A stretch of DNA of 13,015 bases from an uncultured bacterium. GTDB taxonomy: Bacteria > Verrucomicrobiota > Kiritimatiellia > RFP12 > UBA1067. The stretch lies in contig CACYEO010000053.1 in the NCBI GenBank assembly GCA_902773475.1, positions 1 to 13,015 on the forward strand, in the 5' to 3' direction. The notes below the pieces were generated by a model. It had not been told where the DNA came from. It searched no databases and saw only the letters and a list, made by a program, of their open reading frames with translations. Of the stretch, positions 1 to 6,163 are shown piece by piece. The number at the start of each line of letters is the position of its first letter. Position 1 is the stretch's first letter. The position numbers and the translations under genes are program-made.

Positions 1-1
1 C

Positions 2-745
2 ATGCCGTTCGGCGCGCTTCCGCCGGGATTCAATCCGGACGCGCTCGAAGAAGACGCGAAAGCGGCGGCGATGTCGCAGGAAGACGCAAAACTCGCCGAG
101 GAGGCGCAGGAGATCCTCGGCAAATCGCGGCTGTGCGCCTTGAACGTGAATGCGGACGGCAAAGCGTTCGCGGGCATTTCGCTGACGGACGGCAAGGAAA
201 CGCAAAGCATATATCTTTCGGAAGGCCAGGAGCAGTACGGCGTGAGCATCCTGGAGATCGATCCGTCGAACGGAACGGTCAAAATAGCCAAAGACGGAGT
301 GGAGGCGATTCTTTCGATGGACGGGCAGACGAAGGCGGCACCTGCGGCCCAGGCCGCGAACGCGGAGCCCGAATCCGCGCCGCCGGGCGTGGCCGACGGC
401 AATTTCGGACGGAGACGGCATCACAGGACGCGCTTTGAACGCTCCGGCGAAAACGGCAGGGCCGGAAGGACGCGGCGCTCGTTCGCCGCCGACCTGCGCG
501 CGCGCCGCGCCGAAGAGGCCATGGCGCGCGAAGCGCGTGAAGAGGAAAACCGCCGCCGCTCGGAGGAAGTGGCGCGCCGCGAACGGGAAGTGAAAGAGGC
601 GCGCGACGAACAGCGCGCCGAATTCGAGGCCATCCGCGAAAGCCTCATCAGCCTGCGCGCGGAACGCGAAGCCGCCGAACAGGAGCGCCGCGAACGCGAG
701 GGGAACGGCGACGCGGACGGGAACAATTTCCAGCCGCCTGACTGA
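2..745 (+). CDS. Envelope/secretion-type protein with PilP/GspC-like small domain and charged coiled-coil tail (5' end uncertain)
   Basis: I do not recognise a specific family. The first Met codon is at the window edge, so the true start may lie upstream; no ribosome binding site can be seen. Residues about 40-107 look like a compact beta-rich domain. Its segment IYLSEGQEQYGVSILEIDPSN followed by an alternating strand pattern (TVKIAKDGVEAILSM) resembles the small periplasmic domains of PilP/GspC, in which a 'works-with-this-sequence' strand precedes 'I..I....G.V.L...G....L'. Residues 110-135 are an Ala/Pro/Glu linker. Residues 136-235 are extremely rich in Arg and Glu with heptad-like spacing, so probably a coiled coil or long charged helix. 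There is no signal peptide or membrane segment in the visible part. The acyltransferase gene begins 32 nt downstream on the same strand. The PilP/GspC resemblance is weak inference; the reading frame itself is well supported by its stop and spacing. Confidence 0.6.
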   Translation: MPFGALPPGFNPDALEEDAKAAAMSQEDAKLAEEAQEILGKSRLCALNVNADGKAFAGISLTDGKETQSIYLSEGQEQYGVSILEIDPSNGTVKIAKDGVEAILSMDGQTKAAPAAQAANAEPESAPPGVADGNFGRRRHHRTRFERSGENGRAGRTRRSFAADLRARRAEEAMAREAREEENRRRSEEVARREREVKEARDEQRAEFEAIRESLISLRAEREAAEQERREREGNGDADGNNFQPPD

Positions 746-777
746 GCAAACTGAAACCGGGCACTGCAGACAACGCC

Positions 778-1644
778 ATGAAACTGGCATCGCTTGACGA
801 ATTCCGTGAAATCCTGCGCGCCGAAGGCCGCTATTCGACCCCGCCGGACGGGCGCGCGCCGAAGCCGCTCAAGCCGGGGATCCTGACAACGCTGCGCTAC
901 AACGCAGCGGTGTTCAACGTGTTCCCGCGCTGCGCGGTTGCGGAAGCCCGCGGAAAACTAACGACAGACAGGTGGGCGCACGTCTGCTGGTCCGCCGTGA
1001 AAACGGCGGAGCGCTTCGGGGGAACTTTCACGTGCGAAGGATGGCGCAACGCGGAGGAAGCAGTCGCGAAAAGCCCGGTCGTGTACGTGGCGAACCACAT
1101 GTCCACTCTCGAAACCGTGATCCTGCCGCCGATTCTGCTGACATACGGGCCGTTCAACGTGGTGGTCAAGGCGTCGCTGATGCACATGCCTTTCCTTGGA
1201 AGCGCCGCGATACACATGGGACTGATCCCTCTTACCAGGACGAATCCCCGCAAAGACCTTGTGACGCTGCTTGAACGCGGCTCCGAATGCATATCAAAAG
1301 GCAGTTCCATGCTGATATTCCCGCAAGGGACCCGGCAGGAAACGTTCTCCGCCGCGAAATATTCGTCCATCGGCGCGAAACTCGCGGAGCGCTGCGGCGT
1401 CCCTCTCGTGCCGATAGCGCTGCAGACCGACCTCGAGAAAAAAGGAACCGGGCTTTTCAAGGATTTCGGGAAGGTGGATCTGTCGCGTCCGCTGCGGTTC
1501 AGCTGCGGCCCTGCGATACCGGCGGACAAGGCCAACGGCGGCGCGAAGGCGGCGCACGCGAAATCCTTCGAGTGGATTGCGGGCAAGCTGCGCGAATGGT
1601 CGCTCCCCGTGGAAGACGCGCCGCGGTCCTCCGCGCAAATCTGA
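778..1644 (+). CDS. PlsC-family lysophospholipid acyltransferase (1-acyl-sn-glycerol-3-phosphate acyltransferase-like)
   Basis: 288 aa. This is a membrane-associated acyltransferase expected to transfer an acyl chain to a lysophospholipid such as lysophosphatidate in phospholipid synthesis. The four LPLAT motifs are present in order: NHMSTLE at 106-112 (catalytic His107), the substrate-binding GLIPLTR at 148-154, FPQGTR at 181-186, and VPLVPI at 208-213. The usual HX4D box reads HX4E here (Glu112), and FPEGT reads FPQGT. Both changes occur in a known subgroup of PlsC-like proteins with an NHMSTLET signature, recalled from family knowledge, so the enzyme is probably active. There is no obvious transmembrane helix, so association is probably peripheral. 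No Shine-Dalgarno sequence is visible before the ATG; it is the first ATG in frame and the N-terminus looks natural. It may be co-transcribed with the upstream gene. The exact lysophospholipid substrate cannot be told from sequence. Confidence 0.88.
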   Translation: MKLASLDEFREILRAEGRYSTPPDGRAPKPLKPGILTTLRYNAAVFNVFPRCAVAEARGKLTTDRWAHVCWSAVKTAERFGGTFTCEGWRNAEEAVAKSPVVYVANHMSTLETVILPPILLTYGPFNVVVKASLMHMPFLGSAAIHMGLIPLTRTNPRKDLVTLLERGSECISKGSSMLIFPQGTRQETFSAAKYSSIGAKLAERCGVPLVPIALQTDLEKKGTGLFKDFGKVDLSRPLRFSCGPAIPADKANGGAKAAHAKSFEWIAGKLREWSLPVEDAPRSSAQI

Positions 1645-1800
1645 CCGTCCGCGCCCCACAGTCCCGCCGCTATCGGCCGCCTAAACGTTCTCCCGTCTCT
1701 CGTCCGGCGTCTCGCGTCCGGCTCAAACACGCAAACATTCAAACACTCTTTCCTTTTACAACACCTTGCACATCAACACCTTGTATTATGGATTTTGCAC
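1645..1800. other. Intergenic stretch with short direct repeats ahead of the toxin-antitoxin promoter
   Basis: No gene is visible between the acyltransferase stop and the antitoxin promoter. Composition shifts from GC-rich to AT-richer at about 1720. Two sets of direct repeats are present: TCAAACAC at 1723-1730 and 1739-1746 (16-bp period), and CAACACCTTG at 1759-1768 and 1774-1783 (15-bp period). No rho-independent terminator is evident for the upstream gene. The repeats could be regulator sites or the scar of an insertion boundary; neither can be proved here. Confidence 0.5.
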
Positions 1801-1828
1801 TTGCAACCGCGTGAGGGTATGGTAGAAT
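1801..1828 (+). promoter_or_regulatory. Sigma70-type promoter of the toxin-antitoxin module
   Basis: TTGCAA at 1801-1806 and TAGAAT at 1823-1828 are separated by 16 bp. TG at 1820-1821 makes an extended -10 (TGGTAGAAT). The antitoxin ATG lies 35 nt downstream of the -10, leaving room for a short leader. This is prediction from consensus only. Confidence 0.6.
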
Positions 1829-1833
1829 ATTGA

Positions 1834-1847
1834 CCCTTTTGAAAGGG
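1834..1847. promoter_or_regulatory. Inverted repeat in the antitoxin leader (possible operator)
   Basis: CCCTTT TG AAAGGG is a perfect 6-bp inverted repeat with a 2-nt centre. It sits just downstream of the predicted -10, at about the transcription start. Toxin-antitoxin modules with DNA-binding antitoxins are usually autoregulated through palindromes in this position, so it is a candidate operator. The right arm runs into the purine-rich ribosome binding site GGGGGAGG (1849-1856). Confidence 0.4.
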
Positions 1848-1863
1848 AGGGGGAGGAACGACA

Positions 1864-2112
1864 ATGTGCATAATGCTTGATATGCCTCCTGCAATGGAGC
1901 AAGAAGCGAAGGATTTGGCATCCGTCCAAGGGACAACTCTCGAACGGATGCTTCTTGATCACATTGAACAAGACTTGGCGAGAAGGCGCATGGCAAAAGA
2001 AACAATGTCGAAGCTGGACCATCTTGTTGAAAAGACGAGCCGTCGACTGAATGGCAAATCTTATGTATTCAATCGTGCGGACGCCTATGAGCCGGAGGCC
2101 TGCCTGGCATGA
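1864..2112 (+). CDS. Ribbon-helix-helix-like antitoxin of a PIN-toxin module
   Basis: 82 aa. This is the predicted labile antitoxin that binds and neutralises the PIN ribonuclease encoded next and represses the shared promoter. The N-terminus (CIMLDMPPAMEQEAKDLASVQGTT..) has the short strand, Pro-Pro turn and two amphipathic helices typical of small ribbon-helix-helix antitoxins. Residues 60-82, ending SYVFNRADAYEPEACLA, look like the flexible C-terminal segment that wraps the toxin. The start at 1864 is supported by GGGAGG 7 nt upstream; a second ATG three codons later is less well placed. The stop overlaps the toxin start as ATGA, so translation is coupled. G+C is clearly lower than in neighbouring genes, which suggests horizontal acquisition. 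The family is inferred from fold-like pattern and partner, not from a diagnostic motif. Confidence 0.72.
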   Translation: MCIMLDMPPAMEQEAKDLASVQGTTLERMLLDHIEQDLARRRMAKETMSKLDHLVEKTSRRLNGKSYVFNRADAYEPEACLA

Positions 2113-2552
2113 CGTTTCTCGACACAAACGTCTTTGTGTATTTCGTTGATGGAAGAGCTTGCGAAAAACAAGCCATCGCCCGAAAATTGATAGAAAATGC
2201 TCTATCCTCCTCGCGATATGCAATTTCCGTTCAAGTATTGAACGAGTTTGCGAATGTTGCGATGAAGAAGTTCCAAATGGATGAAGGCGAGGTAGTGGAA
2301 TACATAGAAGCTTTTCATCAGATAAAAACCATTCCTCCATCGGTTGAGCAAACATTAAACGCCTTGTCGCACAGGAAACACTACGGCATCCAATTCTATG
2401 ATTCGCTGATTGTCGCGGCGGCTGAGCATGCCGGCTGCGACGAGCTTGTGACAGAGGATTTGAACGACGGGCAGATATACGGCTCTGTCAAGGCCGTAAA
2501 CCCGTTCAAAAATTTTGGACAAACAGGCCGGCAAACAAAGGGCGGCAAATAA
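2109..2552 (+). CDS. vapC: PIN-domain ribonuclease toxin (VapC-type)
   Basis: 147 aa. PIN-domain toxins are Mg2+-dependent ribonucleases that typically cleave tRNA or rRNA and arrest translation. The acidic active-site residues are in place: Asp5 in FLDTNV, Glu46 in VLNEFANV, Asp98 in QFYDSLIVAAA, and Glu116/Asp117 in the TEDLNDGQ segment. The order and spacing match the family. The core ends at about VNPF (131-133), followed by a 14-residue Gly/Lys/Gln tail (KNFGQTGRQTKGGK) that is not usual for VapC and may be read-out over the insertion junction. The start overlaps the antitoxin stop by 4 nt, with GGAGG 10 nt upstream. The -35 of the rpsL promoter begins only 14 nt after the stop, and no terminator separates them, so read-through into rpsL-rpsG is possible. 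Composition is AT-richer than the surroundings. Confidence 0.88.
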   Translation: MTFLDTNVFVYFVDGRACEKQAIARKLIENALSSSRYAISVQVLNEFANVAMKKFQMDEGEVVEYIEAFHQIKTIPPSVEQTLNALSHRKHYGIQFYDSLIVAAAEHAGCDELVTEDLNDGQIYGSVKAVNPFKNFGQTGRQTKGGK

Positions 2553-2566
2553 ATCGCAAAAACCGC

Positions 2567-2596
2567 TTGATTTTTCCGGCGGGGGTGTGGTATACT
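2567..2596 (+). promoter_or_regulatory. Strong promoter of rpsL-rpsG
   Basis: TTGATT at 2567-2572 and TATACT at 2591-2596 have an 18-bp spacer. TG at 2588-2589 gives an extended -10 (TGGTATACT). The rpsL start follows 35 nt after the -10, with AAGGAA at 2620-2625 as ribosome binding site. The combination of near-consensus elements fits a highly expressed ribosomal-protein operon. Confidence 0.75.
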
Positions 2597-2631
2597 TCTG
2601 CTTCATCCTTTCGGAAAGCAAGGAAACACAC

Positions 2632-3015
2632 ATGCCGACAATCAACCAGTTGATAAGAAAAGGGCGCCAGCCGCTCGCGAAACGTTCCAAATCGCCTGCG
2701 CTCAAAGAGTGCCCGCAGCGCCGCGGCGTATGCCTCGTCGTCAAGACGATGACGCCCAAGAAGCCGAACTCGGCGCTCCGCAAGATCGCCCGCGTGCGTC
2801 TCACCACGGGCTATGAAGTGACCGCATACATCCCCGGAGAAGGCCACAACCTGCAGGAACACTCCGTCGTTCTCGTCCGCGGCGGCCGCGTGAAAGACCT
2901 TCCCGGCGTCCGCTACCACATCGTGCGCGGCGTTCTGGACTCGCTCGGCGTGAACGGGCGCAACCGCAGCCGTTCCAAGTACGGCGTGAAGCAGCAAAAA
3001 GGCGAAAAGAAGTAA
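2632..3015 (+). CDS. rpsL: Small ribosomal subunit protein uS12
   Basis: 127 aa, against about 124 in E. coli. uS12 sits at the decoding centre of the 30S subunit and controls tRNA selection accuracy. The conserved blocks are all present: PTINQLIRKGR at the N-terminus, CPQRRGVC (27-34), TPKKPNSALRK (41-51) and GGRVKDLPGVRYH (84-96). The two lysines whose mutation gives streptomycin resistance are wild type (Lys43 and Lys88), and Asp89, the residue methylthiolated in E. coli, is present. The frame stays open to an ATG at 2515, but that extension would contain the promoter and overlaps vapC. The start at 2632 is fixed by family alignment and the AAGGAA site 6 nt upstream. It is co-transcribed with rpsG, 13 nt away. 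Confidence 0.98.
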   Translation: MPTINQLIRKGRQPLAKRSKSPALKECPQRRGVCLVVKTMTPKKPNSALRKIARVRLTTGYEVTAYIPGEGHNLQEHSVVLVRGGRVKDLPGVRYHIVRGVLDSLGVNGRNRSRSKYGVKQQKGEKK

Positions 3016-3028
3016 GAGGTAACGGCAA

Positions 3029-3556
3029 ATGTCACGTCGCGCCAGAAAAATCGTCAAACGCGTTTCCACCGACCCCAAGTACAATTCCGAGCTCGTCGCG
3101 CACATCATCCGCGTGCTGATGAAGGACGGAAAGAAGACCGTCGCCGAACGCATCGTCTACGGAGCCATCGACCGCATCGCCGAAGACATCAAGAAGAATC
3201 CCGGCAAGTTCAACCGCGACGCCGAAAAGAAGGATCCTTCGCAGGTCGTCTCCGATCCGCTCGAAGTCGTTTCCATCGCGATTGAAAACATGAAGCCGAA
3301 GGTGGAAGTGAAGACCCGCCGCGTGGGCGGAACCACCTATCCGGTTCCCGTGGACATCAACCCCGTGCGCCAGCTTTCGCTCGCGCTCCGCTGGATGTCG
3401 ACCTTCGCCGGCGGCCGCAACGGCATGCCGATGCCTGCGGCGGTCGCGGCTGAAATAGCCGACGCCTTCCAGGGACAGGGCAACGTCATCAAGAAACGCG
3501 ATGACGTCCACAAGATGGCTCAGGCCAACAAGGCGTTCGCCCACTACGCCTGGTAA
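3029..3556 (+). CDS. rpsG: Small ribosomal subunit protein uS7, with an internal insertion
   Basis: 175 aa. uS7 binds the 3' major domain of 16S rRNA, nucleates assembly of the 30S head and contacts E-site tRNA. Recognisable segments are SRRARKIVKR at the N-terminus, ILMKDGKK-type LMKDGKKTVAERIVY (30-44), VEVKTRRVGGTTYPVPV (92-108), RWMSTFA and the C-terminal KKRDDVHKMAQANKAFAHYAW. It is about 19 residues longer than the E. coli protein. The excess maps to residues about 53-76, between two helices, and is Lys/Asp-rich (KKNPGKFNRDAEKKDPSQ). The start is supported by GAGGT 8 nt upstream. In most bacteria fusA and tuf follow; here a terminator and a convergent unrelated operon follow, so the str cluster is split. 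Confidence 0.98.
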   Translation: MSRRARKIVKRVSTDPKYNSELVAHIIRVLMKDGKKTVAERIVYGAIDRIAEDIKKNPGKFNRDAEKKDPSQVVSDPLEVVSIAIENMKPKVEVKTRRVGGTTYPVPVDINPVRQLSLALRWMSTFAGGRNGMPMPAAVAAEIADAFQGQGNVIKKRDDVHKMAQANKAFAHYAW

Positions 3557-3580
3557 CAGCCGTTCTATGCTTTCCGGAAC

Positions 3581-3608
3581 AAAGAGCGCGCCTCCCGGCG
3601 CGCTCTTT
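3581..3608. terminator. Bidirectional hairpin terminator between rpsG and the convergent HAD gene
   Basis: AAAGAGCGCGCC (3581-3592), loop TCCC, GGCGCGCTCTTT (3597-3608) is a perfect 12-bp stem. Its A- and T-rich ends give a short U-run on either strand (CTTTCCATTT on plus, CTCTTTGTT on minus). It lies 24 nt after the rpsG stop and 24 nt after the minus-strand phosphatase stop, so it can end both convergent operons. Confidence 0.88.
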
Positions 3609-3632
3609 CCATTTAATCCGGCGGTCGCAGCT

Positions 3633-4289
3633 TCATCCGCGCGCGGCCGGCGGCGAATCGAGAACGGCGTCAGCGCCGTCGAGCGCGCCGGGGCCGCCGT
3701 AACCCCACGCCGCGCCGATGGCGAACGCCCCGTTCGCGCGGGCGGCTTCCACATCGCCCGCGGTGTCGCCCACCACTACCGCGTCGCCCGGAGCTATGCC
3801 GCGTTCCCGCAGCGCGTCCGCGAAAAGGACGGGTTTGGGCCTCTTTGCGGCGGGGTTCATGTCTCCCGTGTACAACCCGTCGAAAAGCCCGTCCCAGCCG
3901 TAGCGCCCGACGAGCCGCACGAGCGGCGCCATGCGCTTGTTCGAAAGGATGAAAAGCCTGCGACCTTCCGCGCGGAGGCGCCGGAGCCATTCTTCCGCTC
4001 CCGGGTACGGAACGGACAGGGCGAGGGGTGACGAATCGTATTCGCGCTTGAAGGTTTCGCGTATTTTTTCGAGCATGGCGGCGGAAATGCCCGGGAAAAG
4101 CGCGCGCGAAATATCGTCCAAGGAAGGACCAGTGCGATAGACTTTGGCGAAACCGGGGCAGTCGAGGCCGAGGGAAGCGAGCGCGCGAAGCCATGTTCCG
4201 CGTATATCCGGCTCCGTGTCCGCCAGGGTTCCGTCGAAATCGAAAAACCAGTTGCGCACGTTGAATGCGGCATTTGCATCGGTTTCCAT
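3633..4289 (-). CDS. HAD-superfamily hydrolase, phosphoglycolate phosphatase (Gph)-like
   Basis: 218 aa. The likely role is hydrolysis of 2-phosphoglycolate or a similar small phosphomonoester (metabolite repair); the substrate is not decided by sequence. HAD motifs are complete: FDFDGTLADT at 16-25 (nucleophile Asp17, acid/base Asp19), ILSNK at 114-118 (Ser116/Asn117), Lys152 in KRPKPVLF, and VVVGDTAGD at 171-179 (Asp175, Asp179). A helical cap lies at about residues 25-95, as in the HAD_2/Gph group, and the C-terminal GAAWGYGGPGAL matches the usual Gph region. I chose the ATG at 4289 because AAGGAG (4301-4296) lies 6 nt upstream and the DFDGT motif then falls near the N-terminus. The frame is open further upstream but would overlap walJ by about 340 nt. 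It is the last gene of the purE operon, 11 nt after walJ. Confidence 0.9.
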   Translation of the reverse strand: METDANAAFNVRNWFFDFDGTLADTEPDIRGTWLRALASLGLDCPGFAKVYRTGPSLDDISRALFPGISAAMLEKIRETFKREYDSSPLALSVPYPGAEEWLRRLRAEGRRLFILSNKRMAPLVRLVGRYGWDGLFDGLYTGDMNPAAKRPKPVLFADALRERGIAPGDAVVVGDTAGDVEAARANGAFAIGAAWGYGGPGALDGADAVLDSPPAARG

Positions 4290-4300
4290 CCGCAGCTCCT

Positions 4301-5077
4301 TCAAAACACATACAGGCGGGACGGTTCGTTCTGGGACAGCGCCTCTACCGGGATGTCCGCAAGCCCGGCGGCCGAGCACGCCTCTTTCGCGGTCTCGAGC
4401 GCAAGGCGCGAGGCGTTGCATTCTTCGGAAAGATGCGCAAGCAGGAGAATCTTCAGGCGCGGCGACGCCGCCGAGCGCACCAGATCCGCCGCTCCGTCGT
4501 TCGACAGGTGCCCCGACCGTCCCGCAATCCGCTGCTTCAGACTCCACGGACGGTTCGATCCTGAAAGAAGCGCCATGTCGTGGTTCGATTCCAAAACCGC
4601 CGCGTCGGCGCGCGAGAAAGCGTCGCGTACGGATGATGTGACGCACCCGAAGTCGGTCGCGACGAAAAGATTCTTCTCCCCGTCGGAAATCAAGTACCCC
4701 ACAGTATCGGCGGCATCGTGCGGCACGGAAAAGGCCGTCACGGAAAAACCGCCGGCGTCGAAAGACGACGCCGTTTCAAAAAGCTTCCATCCGCCGCTTA
4801 CGCCGCTGCGCGCCTCCACGGCGTCGGCCGTGGCGCCGTTCGCGTAGAACGGGACCGACGGAAACCGCTTGCGGAACGTCGCGGCGCCGGAGCAGTGGTC
4901 CGCGTGGTCGTGGGTGAAGAGGACCCCCGCGAGACGCGAAGGATCGAAAGCGCAGGCCTTCATGCGCGCGAGCGTTTCGCGGCAGGAGAGCCCGAGATCC
5001 ACGAGAATCGAAGACGCGCCGGACGATACGGCCAGGCAGTTGCCTTTCGACCCGCTTGCGAAAACCCTCAAGCGCAT
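4301..5077 (-). CDS. walJ: MBL-fold metallohydrolase of the WalJ/YycJ family
   Basis: 258 aa, close to the 264 aa of B. subtilis YycJ/WalJ. This is a cytoplasmic metallo-beta-lactamase-fold enzyme; family members are described as nucleases, with a link to DNA repair or to coordinating division with replication. Visible signatures are FASGSKGNC at the N-terminus (6-14), the metal box THDHADH (55-61), a second metal ligand Asp142 in ATDFG, SNHD (164-167), RPWSLKQRI followed by SGHLSN (176-193), and AHLSEECN (214-221). In Firmicutes it sits with walRK; here it is in a purine-biosynthesis operon, so regulatory linkage to WalRK is not implied. The start is 4 nt after the stop of the preceding gene, with only a weak GGA ribosome site, so translation is probably coupled. 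Its own stop overlaps the ribosome binding site of the HAD gene. Confidence 0.87.
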   Translation of the reverse strand: MRLRVFASGSKGNCLAVSSGASSILVDLGLSCRETLARMKACAFDPSRLAGVLFTHDHADHCSGAATFRKRFPSVPFYANGATADAVEARSGVSGGWKLFETASSFDAGGFSVTAFSVPHDAADTVGYLISDGEKNLFVATDFGCVTSSVRDAFSRADAAVLESNHDMALLSGSNRPWSLKQRIAGRSGHLSNDGAADLVRSAASPRLKILLLAHLSEECNASRLALETAKEACSAAGLADIPVEALSQNEPSRLYVF

Positions 5078-5081
5078 GGCG

Positions 5082-5534
5082 TCACGTTCCGGCGGGCGCT
5101 CCCGCGCCGGTTCCGGAATTCTTCACAAGACGGTAGTAGTGGATGAACTTCGCTATCACGTCGTCTCCGGTGACGTCCGCTATCGTATGCTGGTCGCCGC
5201 GCAGGAGCGTTTCGTACTTCGCCGTGTGCGCGCCGCGGTTCACGCGCACTTCCGCGCACGGGAGTATCCCGTCGGCGGCGTAGTGCTTCAATATCCGGAA
5301 GGATATTTCGTCCACGTTGTCCGCCATCACCTGCAAAGTCGCGGACGCCGGCGCGCGGCGGACCTTCGCCTCGCGCGAAGGGATCGACGCGAACTCGCCG
5401 GCGACTTCCTCCAGCGCAGGCACCGCCACCCTGTCCAGGAAATCCTCGAACGCGGCGTTTTCCTTTTCGGCGCGCGTGACGCGGACGCGCTCGTTCACGA
5501 TTTCGCGAAGTTCCATGCGCCAGCCGTTTTCCAT
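5082..5534 (-). CDS. Conserved-looking hypothetical protein, 150 aa
   Basis: I do not recognise the family. The frame is open back to 5711, inside purE, but I place the start at 5534 because a perfect GGAGG (5545-5541) lies 6 nt upstream, and residues upstream of it are Arg-rich antisense-style noise. The protein starts MENGWRMELREIVNERV, has helical segments at about 22-48 (RAEKENAAFEDFLDRVAVPALEEVAGEF), then a mixed strand/helix region 60-137 with ATLQVMADNVDEISFRILKHY, AEVRVNRGAHTAKYETLLRG and VTGDDVIAKFIHYYRLVKNS, and a short Gly/Ala tail. It is soluble, with no signal peptide, metal-binding cysteines or catalytic motif that I can name. It lies between purE (29 nt gap) and walJ (4 nt gap), so it is co-translated with housekeeping genes. 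Start-site and frame support are good; function is unknown. Confidence 0.75.
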   Translation of the reverse strand: MENGWRMELREIVNERVRVTRAEKENAAFEDFLDRVAVPALEEVAGEFASIPSREAKVRRAPASATLQVMADNVDEISFRILKHYAADGILPCAEVRVNRGAHTAKYETLLRGDQHTIADVTGDDVIAKFIHYYRLVKNSGTGAGAPAGT

Positions 5535-5563
5535 TGCAAACCTCCGTCTTCCCCGGAAACCCT

Positions 5564-6067
5564 TCAGCGCGAAAGACCCGCGTCGGCCCGTTCGACCTTC
5601 GCGCGCAGCGTACGCTTGTGTTCGTGGAACTTTTCGCGCAGCGCGGGATCGGCGGTTCCGAGTATCTGCACCGCGAGAAGCGCGGCGTTCGCCGGGCCTG
5701 CGCCGCCGCAAGCCACAGTGGCCACCGGCACGCCGGACGGCATCTGGACGGTCGCGTAAAGCGCGTCGAGACCGTTGAGCGCGCCGCCGGCCACGGGGAT
5801 ACCGATCACAGGCAGGACCGTCCCGCCCGCGAGAACGCCCGCGAGATGCGCCGCGCCGCCGGCGGCGGCGATCACCACCTTCAAGCCGCGCGCCTCGGCG
5901 GTTTTCGAATATTCAAGTGCCGTTTCGGGCGTCCTGTGCGCCGAAATGACGCGCGCCTCGTACGGCACGCCGAACGATTCAAGCGTTTCCGCCGCCTTTT
6001 TCACGACGGGCCAGTCGGAATCCGACCCCATCACTATGCCTACGAGCGGCTTTTCGCCAACTGTCAT
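5564..6067 (-). CDS. purE: N5-carboxyaminoimidazole ribonucleotide mutase, PurE class I type
   Basis: 167 aa, the normal length. It interconverts N5-CAIR and CAIR in de novo purine synthesis as a cytoplasmic octamer. Key elements are MGSDSDW at 13-19, SAHRTP at 42-47 with the catalytic His44, AAAGGAAHLAG (67-77), PVIGIPV (86-92) and LNGLDALYATVQMPSGVPVAT (97-117). One difference is that the class I GKAGA-type loop reads GGAGPANA (121-128), with Gly in place of the usual Lys. SAHR indicates the bacterial class I mutase, which normally works with PurK; no purK is in this window. The start has GAAAGGAAAG 6-7 nt upstream. It is the first gene of a four-gene minus-strand operon, driven by the promoter at 6109-6114. 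Confidence 0.96.
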   Translation of the reverse strand: MTVGEKPLVGIVMGSDSDWPVVKKAAETLESFGVPYEARVISAHRTPETALEYSKTAEARGLKVVIAAAGGAAHLAGVLAGGTVLPVIGIPVAGGALNGLDALYATVQMPSGVPVATVACGGAGPANAALLAVQILGTADPALREKFHEHKRTLRAKVERADAGLSR

Positions 6068-6108
6068 TTTTCTTTCCTTTCTTTCATGCGCCGGACCGCG
6101 CGGAACGG

Positions 6109-6117
6109 ATTATAGCA
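6109..6117 (-). promoter_or_regulatory. Extended -10 promoter of the purE operon
   Basis: On the minus strand TGCTATAAT (6117-6109) is a perfect TATAAT preceded by TGN, the extended -10 consensus. The region 17 bp upstream (GTGCGT) is a poor -35, which is acceptable for extended -10 promoters. It lies 42 nt before the purE start. The spacing of 6068-6163 holds nothing else that I can identify, and no terminator for the upstream gene is clear. Confidence 0.65.
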
Positions 6118-6163
6118 AAGGTTGGCGGCGGACGCACGGCGCGGCCGGCCTCTTCGCGGGATT

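Noticed and set aside
897..1742. 281-codon minus-strand frame opposite the acyltransferase
   Set aside because: The plus-strand protein has all four acyltransferase motifs. The antisense product has low-complexity Arg/Ser composition and no start signal.
2515..2631. 39-residue N-terminal extension of uS12
   Set aside because: It would contain the promoter, overlap vapC and precede the family's conserved PTINQL start. The AAGGAA site selects 2632.
2632..3015. Streptomycin-resistance substitution in rpsL
   Set aside because: Lys43 and Lys88 are both wild type.
4290..4646. Upstream extension of the HAD phosphatase frame
   Set aside because: It overlaps walJ by about 340 nt and puts the catalytic DFDGT far from the N-terminus. 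The AAGGAG before 4289 is decisive.
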